Shown piece after piece: positions 1-12,608 of a DNA stretch of 64,000 nucleotides. This DNA comes from Setoptus koraiensis. Taxonomy: Eukaryota > Arthropoda. Numbering within the stretch: position 1 is the first letter of the stretch; each line of letters opens with the position of its first letter. The translations under genes and the position numbers were made by a program. The notes beneath the pieces were generated by a model. The model had not been told where the DNA came from. It ran no database searches and saw only the letters and a list, made by a program, of their open reading frames with translations. The DNA lies in assembly GCA_048013815.1 (NCBI GenBank), contig CM106585.1, positions 15,314,001 through 15,378,000 on the forward strand. Reading direction: 5' to 3'.

Positions 1-40
1 ATATTGAGCCGGCCATTATCGCGCAGCCACTTTTTAGCGG

Positions 41-197
41 TTGTAGTTGTAGTTGTAGTTGTAGTTGTAGTTGTAGTTGTAGTTGTAGTTGTAGTTGTAG
101 TTGTAGTTGTAGTTGTAGTTGTAGTTGTAGTTGTAGTTGTAGTTGTAGTTGTAGTTGTAGTTGTAGTTGTAGTTGTAGTTGTAGTTGTAGTTGTAGC
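41..197. repeat. (TTGTAG)n microsatellite, about 26 copies
   Basis: A near-perfect hexanucleotide array fills this stretch and ends in GCTGCGCC. One frame reads as a long run of valine, which is an artefact of the repeat. The unit is not the arthropod telomere unit TTAGG. Confidence 0.95.
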
Positions 198-1197
198 TGC
201 GCCACTATCACCGGGGCTCGGCGAATCGCATTTGCACGCGATAGTAACGGCGGCCGCCTCACCACTGGTGAGTCACTACACGTGTTATGAGGCGACTTTT
301 GTTGGAAATTGGGCGAAATTGGGTGAATTTTCAACTTTGCCAACTTCAACACGCACACGCAAGCCCGACGCGAAGAGGCCCGGCCAAACATAATGCAAAT
401 TCACTCGAGGCCATGAATAATGACGCCGATTGACGCTAATTTATCCAAGGCAGAATAAGTTTTTGAGCGAAGCAAGCGAGCCGAAATAAAGATAAACCGA
501 AAACAAATTAATTTCCAGTGTCTTTTGGGCCCGCAAACGCTTTGCCGAAATTGCTCGCCCGAACGGTTTGCAGATTGTTTCCGCTGCTGCAATGGTGCGG
601 ATTGGCAAATGCGTTGATGCTGCTTTAGTAGATTAGATTCCATTTGGGGCCCGTTGTGTCTAGTGTGTGCGGCCCGAGCAACAATACTATTGAAATTATT
701 ATCGATATCTATGGAAACCAGCCGATTATGAGGCATTATCGACACTATCGATTCGATGGTGCGCCTCTATTTCATTTTATTTTTGCCTATTTATCGGCCC
801 AATCTATGGCTCTATTTCTCTCTGTTTCATTTGCTGCTCAGCTGGGCCAAATGGGGGCAATATTGCAAAATATCTTGCGTCGCCGGGCTACTTACGATTG
901 GTTTTTGGCTGGGGCCGGCGCATGCCAGCCAGGCTGCAACAGAGCCGCACAGAGCCGCTAAGAGCCGCAAAAATACAGCAATACAGGAAACCATAAATCC
1001 AAGGATCATTTTGGGGCCCGCGTTAATATATTTTGTGTGTGCGAGCGCGTGCAAGAGATGAATTTTCAATTCATTCACTCCAACTCTGACTCTGACTCTG
1101 ACTCTGACTCGCAACTCGCAACTCGCGCTCAACTCGGGCGCCGGCGAGTTCCTGGCAAACAAATTGAGCCGGCCAGCCACTGTTGGCGGCCGGCGAC

Positions 1198-1276
1198 AAC
1201 AGCAGCAACGACAACAGCAGCAACGACGACAGCAGCAACGACAACAGCAGCAACGACAACAGCAGCAACGACAACA
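1198..1276. repeat. 15-bp minisatellite, unit ACAACAGCAGCAACG
   Basis: About five copies of a CAG/CAA/CGA-type 15-mer. A shorter CTGACT array lies just upstream at about 1084-1110. Confidence 0.9.
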
Positions 1277-1461
1277 GTTGCAGTTAGCTCAGGTAGCTCA
1301 CCTGTGACACAATATGATATTGGCGGCAACACGCCAATTCATACATATTCAAAACGTCATTATAATGATATGCGCAGTTTTGTTTGTGTGATTGCAATTG
1401 TGCTACCTGAAGCATGTTGTATCGTATCTGTTACGTAACAGAACAGCCACTGACTTACTTG

Positions 1462-3000
1462 CTCGCTGGCTCACTGGCTCACTGGCTCACTGGCGGCCTG
1501 TTATCTGGCTGGCCCACATACACAAATGAAAGCATTTGTTGGCCGGGCCTCGTTGCTGGTTAGCTGGCTAGTGACACTGCGCTAGCTGTAAGCTGCCTCA
1601 ATAATTGGCCCCCTTTCAAACCGATATCGCCAGTAACGGTAATAGTGACACAATGCATGCGCACGACACATAATAACAATTTACACTATGCCAACAACAG
1701 CCACAACAACAACAGCGACAACAACAACAACAATTCACCAGCGATCGGGGCGCCAAACAAACATGCACACAGGGTGCATGTCGTTGCTGTTGCTGCTGTT
1801 GTTGTCATTCTTTTAGGCCCCTCTAGCAATCATTATAAATAATAAGCACGCACAAAATCACGAGCTAGCTCGGCGATTGGTGGCGTCAATTGCGCCAATT
1901 GCATCATTGGTGGCAGGTGCGCCAGTCTGGTTCGCTTGGCTAACCTCATGGTCGTCGGTTGCTGTTGCTGCTGTTGGGGAGGCGCTAATTTGGGTTGGCA
2001 GCGCACAATTGGCCCCATCTAACAGCCAGCCCAATAAATCGCTATGGCGCGGTAAATAAAGAAATACGATATAACGAATATAAGTTGCGACAGTATCAGT
2101 GCAGCGGGGCTCTGTCGCAACCCTATTGCAACTTGCAACAGACCCAATTAATAGCAATAGTGGACAATAGTGCAATGACCAGCTCGTCGGATTATCATTA
2201 TTCATTGTCGATAGGTAAATAGAGCGCCATTTAGAGCACTGACGCATAAAGAATGAGAGATTAATTAGTGGAGAATATTCACCATATTGCAGCCTTCTAA
2301 TTGGCACTCGATGACCAATCAATTGCTGTCTGCTGTCTGTCGCTCTCACTATTCAATCTGTCTCTATCTGACGGTCTCTATCTGATGCAATTTGTCTCTA
2401 TCCGATAGAGACAAATTGCAACCAATGGCCCATGGGTCAGATGAGGCCGGCATGCCGGTGCTCACTAACTGGCCAAACTATTTCGGACACTTGATCTATC
2501 TTTTCATGTTTCTCATCAATTGATCTAGTCGTCGAATGATCTAGTCGTCGAATGGCCAATCTAGACCGATTGCACCAATTGAACCCAACAGCTCACTTAA
2601 TCTGTCATCGCTGAAAAGGACGACGCCAATACTATTGGCCCAATAGACGACCAGTGCAATCAGTGCCGAGATACCTTCAGCTCCAAAGCCAGTTGATATC
2701 TACGTAGGGCCCCATAGTATGAGGGCCTCATAACAGAGAGTTACAAGCGAAAAGAGTCAAGATTTTTCCGCATTTCGTGAGGTAGCCAACCAATCGTTCG
2801 TCTGTGAGTTATCAGCCATGAGAGCAGCCCATCATAGCTCAAGCGACTCGCCGATGATTTTCATTTCGCATACAAGGGAAACTCTTGGATTTTTGCTAGA
2901 TTTTTCGGCCCAATTCGTGCACACTTTGCACATCTAGCATCCATTATGCGAGCATCCCTTATACGAGCATCCCTTGTACGAGCATGCCTTCAAGGGATTC
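1462..3000. repeat. Small tandem repeats: 9, 18 and 16 bp units
   Basis: A GGCTCACTG array lies near 1465-1492 and CAA-rich tracts near 1690-1735. A doubled 18-bp unit containing ATCTAGTCGTCGAATG lies near 2520-2556, and about four copies of a 16-bp unit (AGCATCCCTTATACG-like) at 2936-2988. The DNA between them shows no gene. Confidence 0.75.
2386..2420. repeat. Perfect inverted repeat, 16-nt arms, 3-nt loop
   Basis: TGCAATTTGTCTCTAT (2386-2401) and its exact reverse complement (2405-2420) flank the loop CCG. There is no target-site duplication or terminal element structure around it. Confidence 0.95.
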
Positions 3001-3989
3001 CCTCATACGATAGAAATTGTGACAATCGATTACTTGTTGCGGCAAAGTGAAGCCAAAAAGACGCCCAAATGGCGACAAAGTGACGCCAAATGTAATCTGT
3101 AAAATACCATGTGTAATGGCAACGAAGGCAGCATAATTGCGCCAGATTGAGCAGTCTCGTGGAGGCCAGAATCGTTGGGCGAAACTTTTCGTTACAGCAC
3201 GCCGGAATTATTACCGGTATTTTGCTCGCGACACGAAAAAATATCTGGTCTGATCGGTAGTGCAAACGGTTGAATTTGCGCACCTTCGGCCGGACCTGTC
3301 GACTCGAAAGTTTCGAGTTCGTTGCCTCGGTCATACGAATGTGGAAGCTCGTTTTGCTGGTGGTGATTTTATCATGGGCGCAAATCTTTCAATTCCAGCA
3401 AATCGTCAATGAGGGCGAGAGTGGCAGTGGCAGTGAAAGGTTTCGGTAAAAATGAGAGGGAACCGTTCAGGCTTAAATGGGCAATTTGTGTCTGAAAAAA
3501 TGCGTTCGAGTGATTTGGCATCGACTCGACTCGAATTGCAATTTGCGCCTTGCGATTTTCGATTTTCGGCCGGCCAGCTTGACACAAATACATGTATACA
3601 TATATGAAAGTGCCACATTTCGGGCGATTTTCACACAGGGGCGCTGTGAGCCAATCGGTGGCTGTCGGTCATGGTGACTTTCAATGGCGAGAATCAAATT
3701 TGAATTTTCAACAGTTCGTCACCAGGGGCCGGCCAGATCTGGCCGAATAACAATACAATTTGCGATAACACGACACTAACCTTGATAACAGGGGACACTT
3801 TTTGGGGCCCCAATTGCAACTGGCAAATTGTCAGTGCACAGTGCAAGTAATGCAGCAGTAATCCGTGGCGGGCCAACTCATTTTGTATTCAACCGACAAG
3901 AATATATGAATTAATTAATTTGGGGCCCCATTGTGTGACACAACAGGCAAAAGTTGTGGCGCGATTGTTTCGTGTGGGCGCACTTAGTG

Positions 3990-4022
3990 TAATGTTACAT
4001 ATGTCATGCGTATGTAACATTA
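3990..4022. repeat. Perfect inverted repeat, 12-nt arms, 9-nt loop
   Basis: TAATGTTACATA (3990-4001) pairs with TATGTAACATTA (4011-4022). A TTACGTAA octamer follows at 4063. Confidence 0.9.
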
Positions 4023-4207
4023 GGTAACAAGGTTGCGCAAGCAACTTACCAGTGGTAAGTGTTTACGTAACGGCCCGTTATAAATATCACAACCATTATA
4101 ATAATGAAATTGAATGGCTAATTGCTAATTGCTGATTCAATAATTGTTGTGGGCGATAACAGCGGCATGCACACAGCTCATTACTAATACGCCATACGTA
4201 GGCAGGC

Positions 4208-4300
4208 TGCTGAGGCCCGCTGAGGCCCACTGAGGCCCGCTGAGGCCCGCTGAGGCAACGATAAACAGAGGCAACGATAAACAGAGGCAGCGATAAACAA
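4208..4300. repeat. Two adjacent minisatellites (10 bp and 16 bp units)
   Basis: Copies of GCTGAGGCCC run from about 4208 to 4256, followed by about three copies of AACGATAAACAGAGGC to about 4300. Confidence 0.9.
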
Positions 4301-5790
4301 AAGGTGCTAGCCAGACTACATTACATGGGATATTACATGATCATGCGATAATTTGCCAGTTGGCGTGCTCGGCACCGTTGAGGCCCCGTTGCATGGAATT
4401 GGCGACAGCGCCAATGACAACGGCATAATAGTTGTGAGTCATTGTGTGGCGCCTCACAAGCTGAAATGGGCGCGTAATTGGCCCGAGATAAACGACGGCC
4501 CGGCGCAACTTGTCCCAACGATGCCCCGAGTGATTTGCCCAAATTCAAATTGGCGTGTCGCGCGAAACGTTCGGCTTTCCGCTTAATTGTAACCGTTACT
4601 GTTGGCCGTTCCGTCTGGTTGCCGTTTCTTTTCGTGTCGCGCGTCGTCTCGTTGTCGCGCTAATTAACTTGATCTGTCTCTCAACTTTTGCAACAAAAGT
4701 TTGTCGGCGGGCCTCTCGCGGGCGCGGGGGGGGGCTCGTCATTTCGGCCAGTCACCTGGCCAGAACAGTGGCGAAGCTACGAGTTTCTGGTAGCAGTTTT
4801 AGTGATAGGCAACGACATATCCAGTGCACAGTGCACAGTGTGCGGGATAACAGCTCACAATGGCTCGGCTCACAATCAAATTAGACTAATGAGAGCGATG
4901 CAACGGCGCCCAGCTTAGGCTCCAACAGCGAGTCAGCGGTATTATTATTTATTATGCAACAACGCGCAACTCATGTAATTAATTAAAACAAACAACAAAT
5001 GTCAAATGTGCTCACCTAATCTCGCCTAATTGTGCTCCCCGCTGGCACAGATCACTGAACTGTGTGCCGTCGTCATTGCTTGTTTGCTCGCCGTTTGGAC
5101 ACAGTCACAGTTTGCGAGTTTGCAAATTGTTGTGCAAGCTATTTTGCATAGATATGCGCGCCGTTATATGGTTAGTCAGCAGCCAGTGACGCAACTGAGC
5201 TGATGACTGATGTGACGTAACGCTGCTGATGACTGATGTGACGGTGACACCGGTGACGAGCGGCAGCCAGACGACAGGGCAAAAGTAAAATAAATACTCA
5301 CGTTATATGTGCTGTTCTAAACGGGGGAGGGGCCCCGTTCGCACCGCGTGCCAGGGGGGTATGAGCATGCGAGGGGCAAGTAAAATGGCAAGCGTTGTTT
5401 GCTCTGACTGTTGACTGTCGCTGCTCATCAATGCGCACACAAACATGCCCCGTCCAATGTCTAATTGCGCAATGTGAATTATGCCCACTCCCACAACAGC
5501 TTTTCCCAGCGAGCGAGGGAGAGGGAGCGAGCGAATGGGAGCTGGCAGCGTGCACCACGTGCTGGCCGGCTGATGCCGGCAGCGCGCATCGGGTGATATT
5601 TATACGCCGGCAAGTTGCAACAATGACTTTGGCGGATATTATTATCCACTGGCGTCGGATCACACGCGCGGCCCCAAAATGGGTCTGTCATCAGCTAATG
5701 AGCATTGCACAATTGTCAGTGGGGCCAATCACAAACACGAGCCAGTGTATCAGTTGTTGAGTCGTTGCGCTAATTTGCATGCTGCACTCC

Positions 5791-5824
5791 ATTTGTGACT
5801 GCACACAGTGCTGCAGTCACAAAT
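5791..5824. repeat. Perfect inverted repeat, 13-nt arms, 8-nt loop
   Basis: ATTTGTGACTGCA (5791-5803) and TGCAGTCACAAAT (5812-5824) are exact reverse complements around an 8-nt loop. Confidence 0.9.
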
Positions 5825-6343
5825 CAACGGACACGCCAGCGGGCCGGCCCCTAATGGGGGCCTCGAGCGAAAATGCATGTCGGAGTTGCACAAGTTGCGA
5901 GAGTCACTTACATATAATGTAAGTTACACTTATAAGTTGCTGCGTTGGCCGGAGCGCACAACAAGATATTGACAACACTTTATTGTTTGCCCATTTCATT
6001 CACTGGCCACTTGGCTCGGCTGCTGGGGCCCGGCGCAAACTCTCTGCCTTGTGACTCACAAGTTGTGAGTGCCAGCGTGCGAGACCCGAGCGAGTCGAAC
6101 GGGCTCGCCGGGCCGAGTGGGCCGACCGGGTCGAGTGGGCCAATCGTTGGAACGGGCCGACCGGACCGGATCGGATCGGCTTGAATAAATCAGCGCCAGC
6201 GTCGGGCCGATATGAGTGCTGCGTCAGCCATACAGTCCGTGACATATCGGCTGCCGCAGTCTCAAAAGCAATCGAGTGCCCAGTGACCGAAGTCGGGCCA
6301 CTACACTCTAGTGCCAGTGAGCCGGCCAACTGGCGGGCCAATT

Positions 6344-6400
6344 TTGAGGCCCCGGTCGCGAGCCTTGAGGCCCCGGTCGCGAGCTTTGGGGCCCTGTAGC
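6344..6400. repeat. 20-bp tandem repeat containing GAGGCCCCGGTCGCGAGC
   Basis: Two full copies and a diverged third of a unit that itself contains GGCCCC, so local duplication has amplified the GGCC-rich character here. Confidence 0.8.
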
Positions 6401-6996
6401 GAGCGGCTCTCGGGGCCCGTGAGCCGGCTCGAGGGGAGCCGGTCAAGCGTTGAGCGGCCGATAAAATTGGCATCACATGTTGGCGGGCGGCAATGGCGAG
6501 CTGGCGGCGACAGTGGCCTTTAGACGAGATGACCGATTATTCACAAAGTTTGTGTGTCATGCGGAATTATGACTTTTCACACCATTGGCCCGGCTAAATG
6601 ACTCGCTCGGGTCGCATAATCCATCATGGGCCGGCCGCTGACATTTTGATTGTGTTTGTTGGCTGTTTGTCACTGTTTACCGCGCCGCTCTTGCGCCGCT
6701 CAACGGTCTCGCCAGTCTTGCCGGCGTCAACGGTCTCGGCAGCGTCAACAGTCGCTCAACTAACGGCCGGCCGGCCGACAATCCGACCGACCGATGCAAT
6801 TCGATGCACCCGTCGCTGCAGCGGCCGGCCGGCGCGCTGTTGCTTGAATTCGGTATTAGCGGCCGGCTACTTATTACGTATTCACCGGTGGTAATGGCAT
6901 TAAATGGCGCGCGAGACGAGCGGCGCACCCGAGGAAAAACGACGACAAAACGCGCGCGCGGAAGGAAAATAAAATTAAATCTGCCCGCCGAAGCCC

Positions 6997-6998
<2 letters not shown>

Positions 6999-7053
<55 letters not shown>
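6999..7053. repeat. (CA)n microsatellite
   Basis: An uninterrupted run of about 27 CA dinucleotides. Confidence 0.98.
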
Positions 7054-7054
<1 letters not shown>

Positions 7055-8028
7055 AATGACACATTGGGCGCTAAATAATTCCCGGAATTTGCCACTGGCT
7101 ACAATTGGAGCCGCGGCTCGAGCGAGCGAGAATTCGCCGGGCTCGACGGGCCGGCCCGCGGGTTGTCGCTCGCTGTTGATACCGGCAGTGGCGTGCACCG
7201 GCAAGTGGCATCTTGCACGAGCCAGCGACTGGCTCGCCAGTGGCCAACGGATGCCTGACAAGTCATTAACGTCGTTATCGGGCCAATTTCCGCGAATTGG
7301 GCCACTTTGGGCCAATTTTCCCCATCGGCGCCAACTGAGTCAGTTGAGCGACGGGCGCCGATTTGTCGCCCGTTGGTCAGTTTGGCCTCCGCCGCCACTG
7401 CCAATATGTACAAAATATTCATTACGCTAGCGCCGATTGGCCGTTGCAAAACCGGCGGCCGCGCCCCGTCGGGCGAGCCGCGGCTGCTTTGGCGCAACGC
7501 CACGGGACGATCACGGGCTGAGAACTTGAATGCGGCCCGCTTGTAAAAAGAATTGGCTTGAGCTGGCCGTCGGGCCGACCCTCTGGCCAGCCCCCACTGA
7601 CCGTTCGGCGTGCGCCCGCCGCTCGAACTGTCCGGCCGGCCGACTGTCCGGCTGCTGCGGGCTCGCGTGCCGGCCCGCGAGCGGGCAACCGTGGCCAGCG
7701 ACGGTCAGTGGCCGCGGCACGCCGAACAACGGTTGCCCATAACGGTGAATAAGGGCGAATAACGGTGAACAAGTGGACAAGTGCAGCGCGTGCCCCACCA
7801 AGATTTATGGACCTGCTAATGTGGCGTGCCGCGAGGTGTCAGTGTTGCAGTGTAACTGGGCCGTGGGCGCCGGCCCGAGCAATAGTGGCGCCACAACGGT
7901 GCCGTGCATGCACCGCAACTTGGCCGCTCGTGTGCATTGTTGCGGCTCGCGTGGGCCCCCCAAACTGGGCCGCTGGAGCGCCGTGGCGCGGGCATAATCG
8001 CGTCGCGCGAGCCCGCGAACCGGCCATG

Positions 8029-8090
8029 AATTCGAGCGAGCCACGAATTCGAGCGAGCCACGAATTCGAGCGAGCCACGAATTGGAGCGA
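8029..8090. repeat. 17-bp minisatellite GAATTCGAGCGAGCCAC
   Basis: About 3.5 copies; the last is diverged (GAATTGGAGCGAGCC). A 12-bp AGCAATCTGGCC array occurs near 8717-8757. Confidence 0.85.
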
Positions 8091-9149
8091 GCCGGATATT
8101 ATTGCGGGCTCAGCCGGCCGCACTAATATCCAGCGGCGGTGCGTCAGTAGCGGCGGGCCCGCTTGCATGGGCGCCGATAATCATTTGTTGGTCGCATTAA
8201 AAGTGTTGCATTTTAGAAGACAAGTGCGGGCGTGTTGCGCTGGCAAATGATTCGCGGCTCGGCGCGGTGCAGCGCGGCCCGGCCCGGCCCGGCCCGGCTC
8301 AAATCAAAGTCAATCAATCATCAATATTCTCTGCGCTCTTGCGCATTGCATCATTAATAATTTTGCGCGGCCCACAACTGGCTCACAGTGTGTGCCCAAA
8401 GTGAGCCGGCATGCACCAGTGCACCGATGCACCCAGCAGCGGCGGCAGCAGCAGCGTGCTGTGGAGCCTAGTTGCGCAACCAACCAGGAACCCACTGGTT
8501 ACCGGCTGGCACGAGCTGCACCACAAACGTATAAACTGATGCGAGCGCACAAATGAGCAAGCCGTGGCTCACTCTCTGGTGCGGCTGCCGCTGCGAATAT
8601 CCGCCGCCGAATAATATTTGGCGAGACTGGCCAGATTGAGCTGTTTGCGGCGCCCCGTTGCCTTATTTCGGGCGCATTCGGGCCGCTTTTGCGCCCCGCT
8701 GCCCGCCGGCAGTTGCCAGCAATCTGGCCAGCAATCTGGCCAGCAGTCTGGCCAGAAATTAAACATCGTATCAGAGCGAGCGGCACAAAGTGACTAGTTG
8801 GCGTATTATGTGTGTTGCGGGCGCACAAAACATCGTGTCGCTTGTCATGGCACCGCGTTACGTAACTGTGACGGCCAATTGCAATGAGCGGCCATCGGTG
8901 CGCAATTTGTGTCACAAAGCGATCAAGCCGACGGGCCGCAGCTGGCTGCAACGGGCCGCAACCGGGCCGCACCGCGCGGTGCCATTCACTGGAAGCGGCA
9001 TTCATGATGCGCGATGATTTTGTCCAGTCCGATCGAGTCCGGGCCCGGCCAACAAAACCGTGCGTACAGGTAGCGCAGGTACGGGCGCGGCATTGTCGCG
9101 AGCAACAATGACACTCAGCTGCCGCTGCTGTTAGTTGCGTAACAGCACT

Positions 9150-9500
9150 AGTTTGGTAACACTTTCGCAACGATTTCGCAACGATTTCGTAACAGTTTCG
9201 TAACAGTTTCGTTACAGTTTCGTTACAGTTTCGCAACACAATCGCACAACAATCGCGTAACATAAGCGCAATAGTTGCGTAACAGTTGAGCGGCTAAGCT
9301 GAGCAAGCGTGAGCGTGTGTCTGGTGGCGCACAATTGACAGCAAACAACGATGACGACGCGCCCACTTTTACGGCTTCGCCCGGATTGAGCGGTCCGGCA
9401 GCACTGACCAAATACTCAAGCTGACCGCGCGGTGCACGGACTGCACCGCCGCACCGTCTGCACCGTCTGCGCCGTCTGCGCCGTCTGCACCGTCTGCATC
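9150..9500. repeat. 11-bp GTTTCGTAACA array and 9-10-bp CCGTCTGCA array
   Basis: Roughly eight diverged copies of a TTTCG(T/C)AACA unit lie at about 9160-9245. Six copies of a CCGTCTGCR-type unit lie at about 9449-9497, ending at a GGGGCCCC at 9518. Confidence 0.8.
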
Positions 9501-9900
9501 GTGTGCACCGGGGGCCAGGGGCCCCACTCACAATGTCAGCCGGCCAATGTGTGTGTTTATAGTTAGCGGAATTGGCGAATGCGATGCCAGATTGAGGGAC
9601 GCACTCGGTCGGCTGGGGGGCCGCGCGACAACAAAACGCAGACGCACATTTGACAATCGTCTGGCCATTTGCCATGTCAGTGCCCGCCAGTTACGTAATG
9701 CACCTGTAACGGCCAGTGTACGGCCTGTCACTGGCAACATCCCTTGCGCAATGTCCCAGCGACAGGTACCTGTCGCCTTTGCACCTAGCCCGACTACTCT
9801 ATCCCGACAGGTGCATGTGCCGCGCCGTCGTTCCATATTTATGGTTTGTGTTGATGGTGCAAGCCCGGGTGCAGCCCGGGCGCCGGGCATTAGTGCCGGT

Positions 9901-9929
9901 CAGCGTGACTCACCTTGCGAGTCACGCTG
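9901..9929. repeat. Perfect inverted repeat, 11-nt arms, 7-nt loop
   Basis: CAGCGTGACTC (9901-9911) pairs with GAGTCACGCTG (9919-9929). Confidence 0.9.
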
Positions 9930-9941
9930 CACCCACTCGGC

Positions 9942-10017
9942 AATGGCCAGACGCTGCATCCAGTGGCCAGACGCTGCATCCAGTGGCCAGACGCTGCATC
10001 CAGTGGCCAGACGCTGA
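9942..10017. repeat. 20-bp minisatellite CAGTGGCCAGACGCTGCATC
   Basis: Nearly four copies with almost no divergence, implying recent amplification. The copies abut with no unique spacer, so this is not a CRISPR-like array. Confidence 0.95.
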
Positions 10018-10194
10018 CCAGTGGTCACACACGGGCCCGCACAAGCCACACAACATGCCAATAATAAACTGCTAAGGCAGACTGCAGCCCCCAGACACAC
10101 TTGACACAATGTCCTGTCTCACCTGTGCGTTACGCAACTTACGTTACGTAAGCGGCGCGCCTCGTGCGAACGCACGCGCTCCCGCGCGGTCTCA

Positions 10195-10280
10195 CATGGC
10201 CTCACATGGCCTCACACGAGCCGCTCACACGAGCCGCTCACACGAGCCGCTCACACGAGCCGCTCACACGAGCCGCTCAC
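10195..10280. repeat. 10-bp and 13-bp tandem repeats (ACGAGCCGCTCAC)
   Basis: A short CCTCACATGG duplication leads into about five copies of a 13-mer. Translations are Arg/Ala/His-rich in all frames. Confidence 0.9.
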
Positions 10281-11859
10281 AATTTATGTGACTCATGCGG
10301 CCCCAAACGGGGCCCCACATGTGCCACTCGGGCGCTTGACAGGCCAGTGGTCAGCAGCACAAACAACACGAACAATCTCGGCAATCATCATGACTACGTG
10401 GCACAGACAGTTGAGCATCACATTAAGCCAGCCCGAGCGGTCTGTTAGGTTATACACAATTGGGTGTACACGGTCGCCGTGCGCCCCCATCGAGTACGTA
10501 CGTCTGTTCGCGAAAATATGTGCACAGCCCACTGGGCCTGGCACTTGGCCGCCAATTGCCGACGGCAGCCCCATTCGCGGGGCCCCTCCCCGGGACAGCG
10601 ACACGGTGGCGCCCTCCCAGAGGCCAGTTCCATCATAGCTGGCCCCTAACGGAGCTGTCTGTCGCAGCTCCACGCGGGCCTCTGGGGCGGCCGGCGGGCC
10701 AGTTGAATGGCTCTCTCTCTCTGAATGTCGCCGTTGTCTCCCCCAACCTAACCAACCTCAACCTCGTCCGAACCGTGCACACCACGGACCCATGGCCAGT
10801 ATCCATGCACGGATATTTGGCGCTCAGCCCTGTTTTGCCCCGAATATCGCTACAAACGGATTCGAATATCGCTACGAGAGGATCCGAATATCCGAATCCG
10901 AAAGCTATGCCAGATATCCGTGAACGAATGAGCTCGTGCTCAATCGCTCAATTTAGAATAGAATTCGGCGAGTGAATCGCCAAGTGAACCTGGCCAATAT
11001 TTACAAAATGGGGCCAACTTAGGGCCGACATCAGCTCATCATCTTGCATGATGCAAGTTGCATCTGGTGCCAACGCGTGACTCACGCGCCATGAGACGGC
11101 GGGCCCCTTGGTCAGTTAGCGTGCTCGACGAGAATCTGCTCTCTTGACAAAATTGTTGTCGGCATCGCCGGGGCATTGTATCCATTGTGTGGCCAGGCAT
11201 TGGGAAAGCCAATTTGGGGTATTCGCGGGAAGAGTCGCGGATCGAATGAATAACTGAGCGTCACTCGAGCGTCAACTATCGATAGATTTTGCATGTTGTT
11301 TTCTTCTCCGATTTTGGGGACTCCCCCAAATTTGTGCGCTCCTCCGGCCAATGTCCAGCTTGCGTGGATGGCCACGCACAATGGCCCCATTTCTGCCCCT
11401 CTATACCTGCCTCGGCGAGCCATCGGTATCTGTGAGCGAGCTGCATTTGCAGCGATACACTCGCCTTTGATACGCTCGCTCGTCTGCGCCGCAGCCAGTT
11501 GGCCGGCTGACTGGGGCCCGCTGGCGAACTGGCTCACTGGCGAGCCGGCCACCCCCGCATCCGCACGAGCCGGGCCGGACGGCAGCGCCAACAACAACTC
11601 GGCGGCCCAGTTCCGAGAGAGCGCCCGCCGAAGTGCCTGCCGTGGGTTTCCGTCTCGCATCCCCGCGCGCTCCGCATCCCAGCGCGTCTCGTATCCCCGC
11701 GCGCTGCGCATCCTGTCCGCGACGGATCGGCCGTCTGCAATTGGGCCGAGACGCCGGGCGCCTGTCAAGCGTGGCCCGGTCACCGGGCCGGCCAGCGCAC
11801 GACGGCCCCCGAAGGGGCCACTAATTCATATATTCGCCGTTGGCGCTTCGGATCACAAC

Positions 11860-11935
11860 AGATTCCGTCGAGCAGATTCCGTCGAGCAGATTCCGCCGAG
11901 CAGATTCCGCCGAGAGGAGTCCGTCGAACGGACTC
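11860..11935. repeat. 14-bp minisatellite ATTCCGTCGAGCAG
   Basis: About five variably diverged copies. The longest chance reading frame of the block (starting at 11293) runs through this array. Confidence 0.85.
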
Positions 11936-12579
11936 TGCCGAATGGAATCCGCGCACCGATGCGGCAGATCGGAATTGATTTGTTCGGGCCAAGGGGCCCA
12001 TTCATTGCCGAGCAGGTACAGAGCGGGCCCGAGCAACGGCTCGGTGCCAACCGACGGCCCGTCAGTGTCGTGCCGGCCAGTTGGCCAGCGCCGGCTAGTG
12101 CGTTGGTGGGCGAGCGTGGGCGAGCACGGCTGAATGAGCATCTTGCATGCGATCTCTGCCGGCCGCTCGCTTGCCCGCTCGGAGCTGGCCCGCTCGAGCG
12201 GGCAAACTGGCCGGCTCGGGCGGGCGCACGAACGAACGGGCCGCTCGAGCGAACCGCTTCCAGTTGCCTTGCTCGGCTCGGCTCGGCTCGCCAATTTGAC
12301 GAGCACATCCCATTTGCGCGCTTGTTGTTGCGGGGGCCCCGTGCCGCCGACAACAAATGCCGTCACTATTTGTCTGTTGTCGCGCCACTCTGTCATGACA
12401 ATGCGAATATCTGTTCACATATCCACTCTTTCGAGGGGCCCCACTGCGCCGCGAACGAGCCTGTCAAGCGAGCAGCGCGCCACCGGACCGAAGATTGCCC
12501 GTTCCATTTTGCAGCGGCACCTGTACTGCAATATCTTGCCGGTCACACGTACAGTTGCGCAATGAGCCCTTGTGGGCTC

Positions 12580-12608
12580 TCTCGCAGCGTTATGTTAACG
12601 CTGCGAGA
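12580..12608. repeat. Perfect inverted repeat, 13-nt arms, 3-nt loop
   Basis: TCTCGCAGCGTTA (12580-12592), loop TGT, then TAACGCTGCGAGA (12596-12608). Pairing continues imperfectly into flanking CTCT/AGAG tracts. Confidence 0.92.

Noticed and set aside
4-393. Open frame with a very long valine run
   Set aside because: It is the translation of the (TTGTAG)n microsatellite.
740-765. Possible Elk first exon, because one frame reads RFDG
   Set aside because: The preceding residues (HYRHY) do not match the conserved TFLDTIAT segment, and there is no donor in the right phase.
6677-7430. Overlapping 200-codon frames on both strands
   Set aside because: They span the (CA)n run and are low complexity; no domain or conserved motif.
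9942-10017. CRISPR-like regular array
   Set aside because: The 20-bp units are directly adjacent with no unique spacers, and the DNA is animal nuclear DNA.
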